Source of the DNA: Euglena gracilis | Lineage: Eukaryota > Euglenida > Euglenophyceae > Euglenales | Direction: 5' to 3' | NCBI GenBank assembly: GCA_039621445.1 | Contig: CP154954.1 | Coordinates: 46,665,847-46,729,846 of the forward strand | DNA: 64,000 bases | Shown here: positions 1 through 9,200 of the stretch, in pieces | Numbering within the stretch: position 1 is the stretch's first letter | Layout: every line of letters starts with the position of its first letter | Position numbers and translations under genes: made by a program | Notes under the pieces: generated by a model | Seen by the model: the letters and a program-made list of their open reading frames with translations, nothing else | Told to the model about the DNA's origin: nothing | The model's database searches: none

Positions 1-68
1 CATCTGTGAAGGGGCATAGAGTGGGACCTCCCCCTCCCCAGGCAACCACCCCAGGCCCTTTTCACCTC
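1..68. repeat. Left terminal inverted repeat of the methyltransferase element
   Basis: This stretch starts CATCTGTG-AA-GGGGCA and contains AGGCAACCAC followed by AGGCC. It aligns with small gaps to the reverse complement of 9,401-9,464. It lies only about 17 bases beyond the chromodomain stop. The window starts here, so its outer boundary is unknown. Confidence 0.6.
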
Positions 69-84
69 TCCTTTCCCCCTTTTC

Positions 85-1137
85 TCAGGTTGCCGTTGCC
101 TTTAAATCCTTAGAGACATCCAACGGCAACCCTTTTCCCAGGCAATACGCTATTACGTCACTATTATACTCCTGGAAAAAATGTTCCACCGGTTCCCAAT
201 TCTCCTCCTCAAACCCTTGCCACTTCGTTAAGAAAAACATTTTTCCCTTAACGAACTTGTGGTTTAGGATTTTATCCACTAACCAGGTATCTGAGGCACC
301 TTCCGCCTCAGGTACCGTACGCCGGTGGATAAATAGGGGGATAGGCTTATCAGATGTGGGGTCCTCCACATACACCTTCAAAGCCTTCCGATGGGCCTTC
401 ATAATATAGTCCGGTTTAACCTCAATTAGGTAGGAGTGAATTCCCTCCCTCGCGGTAACCTTGCAAGGGCCCAACCAACGGGAATCCAATTTTGTGCCAC
501 TATCGGGGGGTCTCAGGTACCACACCAGATTCCCCACCTCCAATGGCTCCCAACCGTCTAAACCACGGTTGGCCCGAGCACATTGCTTGGCATGCAAATT
601 ATTCATTTTGCCAGCCACTACGAAATCAGTTTCTCTTTGCCGAGAGAAAAATGATCTGGCATCTTCACAATCCCTTAACGGTTCATAAGGTAAACCACCC
701 AATGAACGGTGTCGACCGAACAAGATTTGAAATGGGCTTAGGCCACTCTCCCCCGGCGTGTCATGGATACGGTCTAGTGCTTGGGGGAGGGCTTCAACCC
801 AATTCAACTTGTCCTCAACCTGAATTTTCTTAAGCCGTTCCATTATTTGTTGGCCAGCCCTCTCCGCCCTACCATCAGCCTGGTGATGGTAGGCCTGGGA
901 ATAGGCTTGCCTAATTCCCATCAAGGCACACATTGTCTGCCACCAACCGGCGACAAAATGTGAGCCTAGATCGGAAGTAATAATGGATGGGACACCAAAG
1001 GTCTCCAAGCATGCAACAGCATTTGCTTGGCTGCCTTGGCTCCCGTAAATCCTTTTGCTAGGTGGGGGATCGCCACTATCCAACCGGAGTGACGATCCAC
1101 ACACACAAGCATGGAGTCGTAAGAATTGCCTTCCCAC
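85..1137 (-). CDS. Integrase core end, GPY/F-like region and chromodomain
   Basis: The first 40 or so codons are out of frame with integrase; the real match starts near ETFGVPSIITSD. Second catalytic Asp56 (ITSDLGSHF) and catalytic Glu92 (GRAERAGQQ) are present. RWLGPCKV at 221-228 is the GPY/F-type module. Residues about 285-322 (VDKILNHKFVKGKMFFLTKW and following ENWEP) form a chromodomain with the aromatic residues expected for methyl-lysine binding. Chromoviral chromodomains direct insertion to marked chromatin. The segment ends 17 bases from the terminal inverted repeat. Confidence 0.88.
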   Translation of the reverse strand: MGRQFLRLHACVCGSSLRLDSGDPPPSKRIYGSQGSQANAVACLETFGVPSIITSDLGSHFVAGWWQTMCALMGIRQAYSQAYHHQADGRAERAGQQIMERLKKIQVEDKLNWVEALPQALDRIHDTPGESGLSPFQILFGRHRSLGGLPYEPLRDCEDARSFFSRQRETDFVVAGKMNNLHAKQCARANRGLDGWEPLEVGNLVWYLRPPDSGTKLDSRWLGPCKVTAREGIHSYLIEVKPDYIMKAHRKALKVYVEDPTSDKPIPLFIHRRTVPEAEGASDTWLVDKILNHKFVKGKMFFLTKWQGFEEENWEPVEHFFQEYNSDVIAYCLGKGLPLDVSKDLKATAT

Positions 1138-2426
1138 TCCACGAGAGGCATGCTAAACATGTCAAGGGCCACCGAATACATTACGGCTGGGGGTATGGGT
1201 GTAGATTCCACTAAACCCTTAAGACTCGCCGGCCTTCGGCACGCTTGGCAAGTCCCACAAAGGCCCATGACTCCTTTAGCAAAATCTCGAGCGAGTGAGG
1301 AATCAGCCCAATCATACCTAAGGGACATGCATTCCCATAGCCTTGGGAATCCCACATGCCCTTGGTATGAGTGGTGATCTCGAATGAGTTTTTCTTGGAG
1401 AGATTTGGGCACACAAAGCCTCTCCTCGAAAAACATTTTGTCACCAAAAACTTTGATATTTTCAGGCCACGGCACCTTTGAATCCTGGGTAGCGTGAAAA
1501 ATTGGTGACCAACGGGGACATTTTAAATATTCCTCCCTCCACGATAAATACCACACAGAACCAGGGGGGATGGGTGAGGAATCGGTTGTAGAAGTGGCTT
1601 CCCCACCCTCACCACTCAAACCACCTGAAGACAACACAGGTGATTCTCGGTCTGCCCCAGGTACCTCAGTGGTAGCCGCGGCAGCAGGTTCAGGGGTTGG
1701 CGTCGTTGGCGAAGCTGGTATAGAAGTGGGTGTCAATCGAAAATGCTCCCCCCTTGGCTCTTGGACCTCCTCCACAAGACTTGTCTCATTCCCAAACTCG
1801 TCAACCCGAGTTGAGAATGAAACATGTTTTCCTTTTTCTCCCTTGGGGGTGGAGGTTGAACCCAAACCCTGGGGTTTTGTTCCTCCAAGTGGTTCTGACT
1901 TCCTATCCCCCGGTCGTGTGCACCGTCCACTCGCGTCCCCGGACCCCGTGGTAGCACCACCCCGTGTGGTGACTCCACCAATGTATGTGTTGGCTGTGGT
2001 TGGTTGGTCCACCAACCGTAGCCACATACATTCGGCTTCCTCCATTTTTTCGGTTTGAATGATTTCCCTCATTTCCTCGGTGTCAAGGGCTGACCCATGC
2101 CTTGAAATGTCCTTCAAGGCTTGGGAGGCCGGGTAAGCGCATCTTGACAACAAATCGGCTACGGTATTCTCCCGCCCTGGGATATACCCAACCGACAGAT
2201 CAAATTTTGATAAAATCTGATGCCACCTAGCCCTTCTCCCAATGGGACCACTTGGTGTGTCTAGAACCTCTCTAGCCCAGGATTCTAGAGCCTTGTGGTC
2301 CGTGAGAACCAGGACGGGCTGCAGCCCAATCCATGATTCCCACTTTTGTAAGGCTAGGATTATGGCATAAGTCTCCTGTTCCCTAGGTGCCCAGTTTCTT
2401 TGGCTGCCCGTTAGCTTCCTACTCAT
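966..2426 (-). CDS. RNase H remainder and N-terminal integrase
   Basis: A 486-codon segment. Residues 1-95 finish RNase H: REQETYAII (Glu), VLTDHKALESW (Asp43), GRENTVADLLSR (Asp91). Residues about 130-290 are a low-complexity Thr/Gly/Pro/Ser linker, an unusually long spacer before integrase. Residues 300-400 carry the integrase zinc-binding part (His351/352, His357, Cys390, Cys393). The catalytic core begins at SVALDMFSMP (Asp422) and continues to VDRHSGWIVAIPHL. Frame is lost at about position 1,010 by a one-base shift, and the core continues in the next segment. Confidence 0.85.
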   Translation of the reverse strand: MSRKLTGSQRNWAPREQETYAIILALQKWESWIGLQPVLVLTDHKALESWAREVLDTPSGPIGRRARWHQILSKFDLSVGYIPGRENTVADLLSRCAYPASQALKDISRHGSALDTEEMREIIQTEKMEEAECMWLRLVDQPTTANTYIGGVTTRGGATTGSGDASGRCTRPGDRKSEPLGGTKPQGLGSTSTPKGEKGKHVSFSTRVDEFGNETSLVEEVQEPRGEHFRLTPTSIPASPTTPTPEPAAAATTEVPGADRESPVLSSGGLSGEGGEATSTTDSSPIPPGSVWYLSWREEYLKCPRWSPIFHATQDSKVPWPENIKVFGDKMFFEERLCVPKSLQEKLIRDHHSYQGHVGFPRLWECMSLRYDWADSSLARDFAKGVMGLCGTCQACRRPASLKGLVESTPIPPAVMYSVALDMFSMPLVEWEGNSYDSMLVCVDRHSGWIVAIPHLAKGFTGAKAAKQMLLHAWRPLVSHPLLLPI

Positions 2427-3880
2427 GAACTCATGAAGGCGACAGGCACGGTACGCTTGGCCCGTACGTCTTCAGGAGTAGGAGCCCTGTCCTCCCCAAC
2501 CAATTGTTCAAGGGTGGCACCAACCGCATACTGGCTGGCATCCACTCTTAAAACAAATGGTTTGTCTGGCTTAACGTGTTGTAAAATTAATTCACTGCAC
2601 AACAGTGATTTAATTTTTTCAAATGCCTCAATGTCGGATGGTTCCCAAGAAATTCTTTTCTTGGAACCCTTCTTGCCGTCCACTCGAGAAACTTTGAGCT
2701 TATCCTGAAGGCAAGCGACAATGTGGGCATAATCCTTCACATAGGAGGTGTAAATATTTGTGAACCCCAGAAAAGCACGTAGACCCGTGATTGTTTGGGG
2801 TAGCTCCCATTTTTCAATGGCCATAAGCTTTCCAGGGGATGGTTTTCTCACCCCACCACCCAGAACATGGCCACAAAACTCAACTTCTTTTACGAAAAGA
2901 CGGCATTTTCTTTTGTCAGCTACAAATCTGTCTTTTCGTAAAACTTCAGGGACTCTTCGCAAATCCTTGTCGTGTGCTGCGAGTAAATCCTCACCAGGAC
3001 CCACTCGAGCTCCAATCAAAATGTCTTCGATGTAAGGATCGGCCACGTCCCCCACCGGGAAGAGGCGATCCTCCATCATTTGCTGAAACTGCTGGCTTGT
3101 GTTTGTTAGACCCATCACATTAACCCTCCACTGAAAAAGACCGAGGGGGGTACTGCAACATGTGATGGGCCGGCTTTCCGGGTCCAACGGCTGTTGGTGG
3201 AAAGCCTGCCGTAAATCCAAGATGGAAAACATCATGTTTCCACCTTGTTTTACCAGGAGGTCTTCAATTACGGGAAGGGGGTAGGACACACGCCTAGTTT
3301 GACTGTTAGGCCCCCGCATGTCTACCACTCCCCTCCATTCGCCTCCTTTTTTCGGCACCACAAATGTTACGGACAGCCGTTTTGAAACTGTTCCCTTGGG
3401 CAAACGCTCAACAAATTTCCGGTCCCACCATTCCTGGGGGACCTTTTTGTGAGCTTCAAATCTTTCACCGTGTAAGACAAAGGGTTTTTGCCGTGTGGGT
3501 ACAGCCCCCTCCTTCAGAGGAATCTGGGCGTAACCATAAGGTCCCCGAACGGGAGGGTCGGGGGGTACCTCCGTACCCAACACCTCCCCTTCAAAATCCT
3601 GAAAAATTTTATCCCGAAATGCTACCACCCTGGGGTCCTCCTTCTCACCCGAGTCGCGAGCCTGGATTATGGCATTCACTGCCTTGTCCTCGGCTGGCAA
3701 TTCGGTGAAATGCTTGGCTATGGTATGCAATTCCTTCTTGCCAAGGAATTTTGGTTGCATATCAAAGCCTTGCAAGGGTAGGTGCAAATTCATTTTTTGC
3801 AGGTCCAACCACACTTTTTCATTTTCAAGGGACTCCGTGGTTGGTGCGTTTTCAGGGGATTCTCCGAAGTCAGAAACCAC
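2423..3880 (-). CDS. Reverse transcriptase and start of RNase H
   Basis: A 485-codon segment. Reverse transcriptase motifs: VTFVVPKKGGEWRGVVDMR (fingers), FSILDLRQAFHQ with catalytic Asp222, a GLTNTSQQFQQMM helix, then YIEDILIG at 283-290 where gypsy elements normally read YxDD. The first Asp of that pair is Glu here. The thumb/connection LRAFLGFTNIYTSYV follows, and RNase H begins at FVLRVDASQ (Asp447). Frame is lost at VAFMSS by an 8-bp tandem duplication (TTCATGAG twice, about 2,414-2,429); RNase H continues in the next segment. It would make cDNA from element RNA. Confidence 0.88.
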   Translation of the reverse strand: MVSDFGESPENAPTTESLENEKVWLDLQKMNLHLPLQGFDMQPKFLGKKELHTIAKHFTELPAEDKAVNAIIQARDSGEKEDPRVVAFRDKIFQDFEGEVLGTEVPPDPPVRGPYGYAQIPLKEGAVPTRQKPFVLHGERFEAHKKVPQEWWDRKFVERLPKGTVSKRLSVTFVVPKKGGEWRGVVDMRGPNSQTRRVSYPLPVIEDLLVKQGGNMMFSILDLRQAFHQQPLDPESRPITCCSTPLGLFQWRVNVMGLTNTSQQFQQMMEDRLFPVGDVADPYIEDILIGARVGPGEDLLAAHDKDLRRVPEVLRKDRFVADKRKCRLFVKEVEFCGHVLGGGVRKPSPGKLMAIEKWELPQTITGLRAFLGFTNIYTSYVKDYAHIVACLQDKLKVSRVDGKKGSKKRISWEPSDIEAFEKIKSLLCSELILQHVKPDKPFVLRVDASQYAVGATLEQLVGEDRAPTPEDVRAKRTVPVAFMSS

Positions 3881-5516
3881 AACCCCAATTCTTTTTGTGA
3901 ATTGTGTTTTTTCTTCCCCTTATGGGATTTCCGTTTCTGATTTCTTGATCCCACCCGTTCAAGAAAGTCAGATTAGGATTGTCAAAAACCAAGGCCTTAT
4001 GGTGTGGGAAAACACCCAAACCATGTTCGGCTAACCATGGAAACGATAATATAGCATCTACCTCAATATCCGCGAGGTAGAATTCCCCTTCGAGGTACAA
4101 GGCCTGGGTGCCCCCCTGCCCCGTACCCCTACGTTGAAATCCTAACTCCAACTTAATACACTGGTCGCCCCCCAAAACACATTGGCCGTTGGCAGCCACC
4201 AGCCGAACTGGCATTCGCGGTGACCTGGCCAAATGTCTTGGGACGATGGACCTTTTGACCAGGTTCACTTGGGCTCCCGTGTCAACCAAAATTCTGAGCT
4301 GCCTGGCATCTCCGTTAGGGAGATACGTCTGCAATAGCATCAAAAGTTGCAGCTCGTTTTCAATGGGCAACACCTGATTAACCTTCAAGGTGTTGGCCAG
4401 ATGACAGCAACGGTCTGGAATTTCCCATTCCTCAAAATGCTGGGAATTTTGGGAAATTTCTTTGGGCTGGCCCCCCAGGATATCCCCAGCACTTAGGAGA
4501 TAATCAATCACCAGGGGGGTTATCCTTCCTTTTTGTCGGGCGGTAAACTTCATTTTTCTGCCCCCCAACAATTCACGGTGCCGGAACTGCCCATTGTCCC
4601 CCATCACCAGGTAAGGGCACGATTCGCCATCACACAACACCGACCGTAATTGTGAAATGGCTGGGCAGCACCAAAAACGTGTGGGCTTTTTATAACCCCA
4701 ATCTGAAAACTGACAATAATCAATGTCGATATAGGGCAGGTTTTTCACCACCTCCCTATTTCGCAAAAGACCAGTGCGGGGGTTCTCCAACCACCACAAC
4801 TTGGGCTGAAAATAATTTATAATTTCCAGGGCTTTCTCCACCAGGGCATCCGCCTGGGAGAAATCCCTTGGTCTGGGGTTATAAGCCGTGGAATAAATAT
4901 TACAGGGGGGACTAGCGGCAATAACCTCAAAAAATCCAACCGGGTATCGCCTGTAGTCCCAGGTCAAAATGTCTGTGTGGGGGTGGAAGTCCGTCCAAGG
5001 AGCATTTTCAATTGACAAAACTTCATACCCCCGTTCTGCCAACCGCCTCCTCACTGAATCTGTGCCAGCAAATAAATCTAATGCCTGAGGTCGCTGGGCT
5101 GATGGTGGGGAGTTGGGCTGTGGCAGGTTTGTATGCAAAATGGGAACCCTTGAACATTTCCCTTCCCTCCAGGAGTATCGGGTCCGATTCAAAAATCTGG
5201 GGGGCTGATCCAAAGAATGTTTCTCACCACACCCCGAATCAGCCATAAAATCCTGTACACCCCAGTTTTTTGAATCAGAAATATTTACACCGTTTTCCTC
5301 ACAGGGGGGAGAGACACGGCCATGGGCAGCCCCCCCCCTTCTCAAACTGCCCCTGGCCCCCCTATTGGGCCCCAGGGGGAGAAGAGGTGGGCCCACCCCC
5401 CTTTGACCATGCACCCCCCTTGCCTGAGGAATTTCGCTGAGTGGTTGGCTGCCCTTTACCCTTGGGCTGCCCCTTGCCTTTTCCATTACTTTGCCAAAAA
5501 TCCTTAGATTTAGCAA
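3870..5516 (-). CDS. Methyltransferase-protease segment of the polyprotein
   Basis: A 548-codon open segment. Residues 1-100 are Gly/Arg/Pro-rich and follow the zinc knuckle. Residues about 145-345 form a C5-cytosine methyltransferase domain. Residues about 405-510 form a retroviral aspartic protease with active site VDTGAQ at 411-416 and the C-terminal hydrophobic DAILSFPWL element at about 487-495. The protease would cut the polyprotein into its parts. The segment ends at a stop overlapping the next frame by 11 bases; the following reverse transcriptase is in the +1 frame. No separate start is needed if this is part of a gag-pol fusion. Confidence 0.85.
   Translation of the reverse strand: MLNLRIFGKVMEKARGSPRVKGSQPLSEIPQARGVHGQRGVGPPLLPLGPNRGARGSLRRGGAAHGRVSPPCEENGVNISDSKNWGVQDFMADSGCGEKHSLDQPPRFLNRTRYSWREGKCSRVPILHTNLPQPNSPPSAQRPQALDLFAGTDSVRRRLAERGYEVLSIENAPWTDFHPHTDILTWDYRRYPVGFFEVIAASPPCNIYSTAYNPRPRDFSQADALVEKALEIINYFQPKLWWLENPRTGLLRNREVVKNLPYIDIDYCQFSDWGYKKPTRFWCCPAISQLRSVLCDGESCPYLVMGDNGQFRHRELLGGRKMKFTARQKGRITPLVIDYLLSAGDILGGQPKEISQNSQHFEEWEIPDRCCHLANTLKVNQVLPIENELQLLMLLQTYLPNGDARQLRILVDTGAQVNLVKRSIVPRHLARSPRMPVRLVAANGQCVLGGDQCIKLELGFQRRGTGQGGTQALYLEGEFYLADIEVDAILSFPWLAEHGLGVFPHHKALVFDNPNLTFLNGWDQEIRNGNPIRGRKNTIHKKNWGCGF
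4482..5084 (-). other. C5-cytosine DNA methyltransferase domain inside the retrotransposon
   Basis: Motifs in order: ALDLFAGTDS (motif I, S-adenosylmethionine binding; usual form FxGxG), ASPPCNIYS (motif IV, catalytic Cys in PPC, residue 205 of the segment), WWLENPRTGLL (motif VI, ENP with Glu246 region), then QFSDWGYKKPTRFW (motif VIII-like) and a C-terminal ITPLVIDYLL that may be motif X. At about 200 residues it is compact, with little room for a target-recognition domain, like short phage and algal members of the family. All visible catalytic motifs are present, so it may be active. Family assignment is from motifs only. Confidence 0.85.
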
Positions 5517-5538
5517 GGGCCTGACTCAGCGGTTTATC

Positions 5539-5580
5539 ACACTCATAAAAATAATGTCCGGGCTCCCCACAGTTGAAGCA
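5539..5580 (-). other. CCHC zinc knuckle of gag nucleocapsid
   Basis: Minus-strand translation gives CFNCGEPGHYFYEC, an exact CX2CX4HX4C retroviral-type zinc knuckle. This motif binds RNA in nucleocapsid proteins. It lies directly before a Lys/Gly/Gln-rich basic stretch and then the methyltransferase frame. Confidence 0.9.
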
Positions 5581-5723
5581 TGGATATGGGGACCTGCCCC
5601 TACCCGATGCCTGCGGGGTCCAGGTCTTCCACCCCTTGCCTTGCCGGGCTGGGGGTGCTGGACTTTGGGTTCGCGACCGACGAAGAAGGAGACCTGCCCC
5701 GCTGGGCTGACTGGGCTGGCCCC

Positions 5724-6200
5724 TTATCTCCCTTTGGAGCTGGCTGTGAGGCAGATTTTGAGGTGTGACCCTGCCCCCCGGCTGCTGGTGCTGACATGGA
5801 TGTTGGGGACACCGGGGGGGGTCTGGCCTTTTTCCAACACCTGTATTTTCCCCGAGCCTTTTGTTGTCGATTTGCTGAATAATCTGGGAAAATGGTGCTG
5901 ATTCAAAGCCAAATCCTGCTTCTCCCGAAGAGCTAACTTGCCCTCGGCAAAAGCAAACATTTCTTCAACAGTCATTAGTTGTTCCACCAATTCGGCGTTG
6001 AGGAAATTTTCCATTCCCTGCAATTTCCTTCCATTTACGGCTGTTAATTTCAGTGCCTCTTCCGAAGAACTGAAATAAATAAGGCAAATGTCACCAGGGT
6101 TTTTGATAACCACTTTCCGTGGATCAATCCCCCCAGTGATCTGGCTCACACTCCTTTTTCCCATCCACCGTGGGATTTGGTATCCCTGTGAGCCTGACAA
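5724..6200 (-). CDS. gag C-terminal segment in a shifted frame
   Basis: A 158-codon open segment overlapping the end of the long gag frame by 77 bases. It continues after the capsid-like domain with a hydrophilic stretch (EELVEQLMTVEEMF-like helix, then Ser/Gly/Lys-rich) leading toward the zinc knuckle. The frame change could be a programmed shift or a mutation; the overlap alone does not decide. The next segment (5,600-5,812) is in yet another frame, so at least two shifts separate capsid from knuckle. Confidence 0.55.
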   Translation of the reverse strand: MSGSQGYQIPRWMGKRSVSQITGGIDPRKVVIKNPGDICLIYFSSSEEALKLTAVNGRKLQGMENFLNAELVEQLMTVEEMFAFAEGKLALREKQDLALNQHHFPRLFSKSTTKGSGKIQVLEKGQTPPGVPNIHVSTSSRGAGSHLKICLTASSKGR

Positions 6201-9200
6201 TGGGTTGTTTACGGGCTCGATTATCCTCCTCTTTTATGCAAAACTTGCTTAAAAAAGGAGGAATTCTTTCCAAGAATAATCTCCGAGCCTCCCCGGCTGT
6301 GGCATCCTTAACATGGTGCCAGGCACTGCAAAATTTAATCCAAAATTCTTGCAGATCCGCCCGGGTTATTTTTCCTTCGTTAACCATGGTTACCTCCTGC
6401 CATATTTTCCGAGCCGTCAGCCCCTTACTCGAGGCATAACGGTTCTGGAATTGGGCCAATATGGTGGGGTAATCTAATTTAGCTCCATTCAGCCGATAGA
6501 ACCTTATTTCCTCCCGGAATCTGGGTCCTAAACATGCCTCAAAAACCTGCAGCTTTTGCGAATCAGAATACGGTTTGCCTGATGTCAACCTATCCCAGTA
6601 AAGATTCCAATCTACTTCAAAATCTTGCCAGGAAATGCTGCCCGTTTCATCAAAATAGGGCTTAGCACCTCCCTGCAAAATTTCGAAAGCTACTGGGTCA
6701 CTGATAAAAGGAAAACCCAACCCGTGACCTGGGTTGGCTGCAGCCCCCCCTGTCCCGATGGGCCTAATCGAGAAAGCAGGGGCTGCGGAAACATGTGGGG
6801 GGACACACAATGACACAGAAGAAACCACTGCCGTGTCTTGCATGTCCTCCAAAACAAATCCCCCCTCAATAACTAAGGGAGGGGAAATGTTTGAACCTGC
6901 AGATTTATTTTGCAAAACATTCAGATCTGAAAAAGATGGGTCAGCACTGGGCACCGTGCTGGCCAGTGAGCTGGAAGGCTGCCCCAGGGGCTGCTGCGGT
7001 CCAGCCGACGGCAGGCCCAGCCCCCTTGGCAGCCCGTGAGCAGGCTGCGGCTGGCCTGCTGGCTGGCCAGGCTGCTGGGCTAGCTGGACGACGGGCTGCT
7101 GGGCCAGCTGCTGCCCAGGCTGTGGCAGCTCCACTGGGTGTAGGGGCTGCTGGCTGCCCTGCCGCAGCCACCACATGTCAGAAATTTTCTGCAAAACTTC
7201 TCTCGGTTCTGCAGTTGGATGTACGGGTCCATTTTTTTGTAAATCCTGCAGCACTTTCTGTAACTCGAAAGTATTCCCCCCAACTTTTGCAAGTCCCTGC
7301 CTGAATTCCTCCACCAGCCCACCAAATTTTATCTCCTGGGAAAAAATCTGCTGATAAACACTCTGAAAATTCTGCTGACAATCCGTCAACAGTTTTTGCA
7401 TTTCTGAGTGCCGTTTCTCTACTTCATCTGAAATATTCTGGTGCAGTTTTTGAATACCCCCACCAAAACCATGGAGGGCCGTATTCATTGCTGAATTTTG
7501 CTCACCCAGCTGGCGAACATAATCAGCGAACTGCTGGAGCCGCTGAGCCTGGCCCTGGACCGTACTACGCAGCGATACCAGGTCAGCCCGAAGTTCAATG
7601 ATTTTGGCAGCAACAACGGCCAGCTCCTGGAGAGTTTCTGCCTCCCCCCCCTGAGCGGGCTGGGCGGCTTTAAAATTCTCAGCAAACCGCTGAAATTTTT
7701 CAAGCACGAGATCCTTAATTGGTAAGGCAGCCACCTGATTTTGCACTTGTTTAAAAAATTCCTGTGGCAGGCTGTCCAAAATTCGTAAAAAATTTTGCCT
7801 CAGGGCCAAAAACTGATCACGGCTCGAAGAAAACTGCTGGGCCAGTTTTTCCTCAAAACTTTTTTCCTGCCCGACAAAAAGTTCAGGTGCCTGTGCGTCA
7901 ATTTTTTGCACAGAAATTTGCACCTGGGCCTCACATTTTTTCTCAAAAAGTTCAAAAATATGGAGGCAGTCAGCCCTGGCCGTTTCTTCGATTCGTGCAG
8001 CTACGTGCTCGACCAGGTGGTTGTCGACAGCGGGGGGTTGTTGCTGCTGCTGCTGCTGCAGAACCCACTCTTCGTTGGCTTTTTCCAAAGCCAAAACCCG
8101 AAAAGTCAGGTGCTGCACAGTCCGCTTGAGGTCTCTGTTGCTTTGTAAAAATTGCCCCCAGGGGTCTTCAAATCCCTGATTTTGTGAACCCCCCCTGGGG
8201 GTGGCTTCAGAACTTTCATAGGCTGGGGGTTGGACCTCCTCCTCACCCCCCTCGATGAAAATATGAGGAGGCTGGGGGCCTGCAGCAGCTGCTGGCTGAC
8301 CGTGATCAACCTCACGGTGCAGCCGTTTTTGCTGAACTTCATCACTACCTGGTGATGAAGCTGGTGTTCGGGGTCGCCGAGTAGAAGTAGAGCTTGGCTG
8401 GTCCTTCGGGTTTTCCTCTGCCTGCTCGACTTCTGCTCCGACCCGTTTGCTGCTGTCCCAGTTATTATTATCGTTTAAGCCCAGCACATTGACCTGTGCT
8501 TGCTTTTCAAAGAAAACTGGGCTGGGGTTATCACCCCCCTGCCCTGCCGAGGCACTTGCCGTTTCCTTCACCAGCCCATCTACCTGGGATGGTTGGGAAA
8601 ACTGCAAAAATGCTACCGGCTCTTGGGCTGGTGTTGAAGAAACTGGTTGAGCTGGAGGCAAAGGCAATGCAAAAGCGGGTAATGATGGCAGATTCCCTAA
8701 ATTTTGTAACCACGAAAAGTCTGGGAGAGGTTGCAACTCAGGCAGCATAAAACCGTACCCCATATTTTGCAAAGGAAAAACCCCTGAAAAAGGCTCTGGA
8801 AAACACGGTTGGTTGGAAATGACAACCTGGCCATCCCCACCCTGAAATACCAACATCTGTCCCATATTTGTGGGGGTTCTGAGTTCAGCCAAACTGGTTT
8901 CGGGTCCCAACTCCCTGTTCCCCGAAACTCCAATCGTCAGATTTGCCATCTGAGATTGGGCCATTGGCTGATCATCAAAGAAAACATTCTGAGTAGGGAT
9001 TTCCAACCCAAAATTTCCGACTGAAGGCTGAAGGATCAACCTCTGCTTACCATGTTTCACACCCGTGCTGCCATGTCCCCAGGCAGCACTGGGGTGTAGC
9101 GAAAACCCCCGCCCCGGGCCAGTTTCCGGCGTAGGATCGTTTTTTGGCTCCTCGAGCCGACTTGTGTCGGAAATTTCTTCCCATTCTGGCCCCGCCTGTG

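Noticed and set aside
3906-3912. In-phase slippery heptamer A-AAA-AAC before the end of the protease segment, suggesting -1 frameshifting into RT
   Set aside because: The RT frame is +1 relative to the protease frame; a -1 shift here would enter a different frame, so the site does not explain the join.
8041-8064. CAG repeat as an independent microsatellite
   Set aside because: It lies in frame inside gag as a short Gln run and is better treated as part of the protein.
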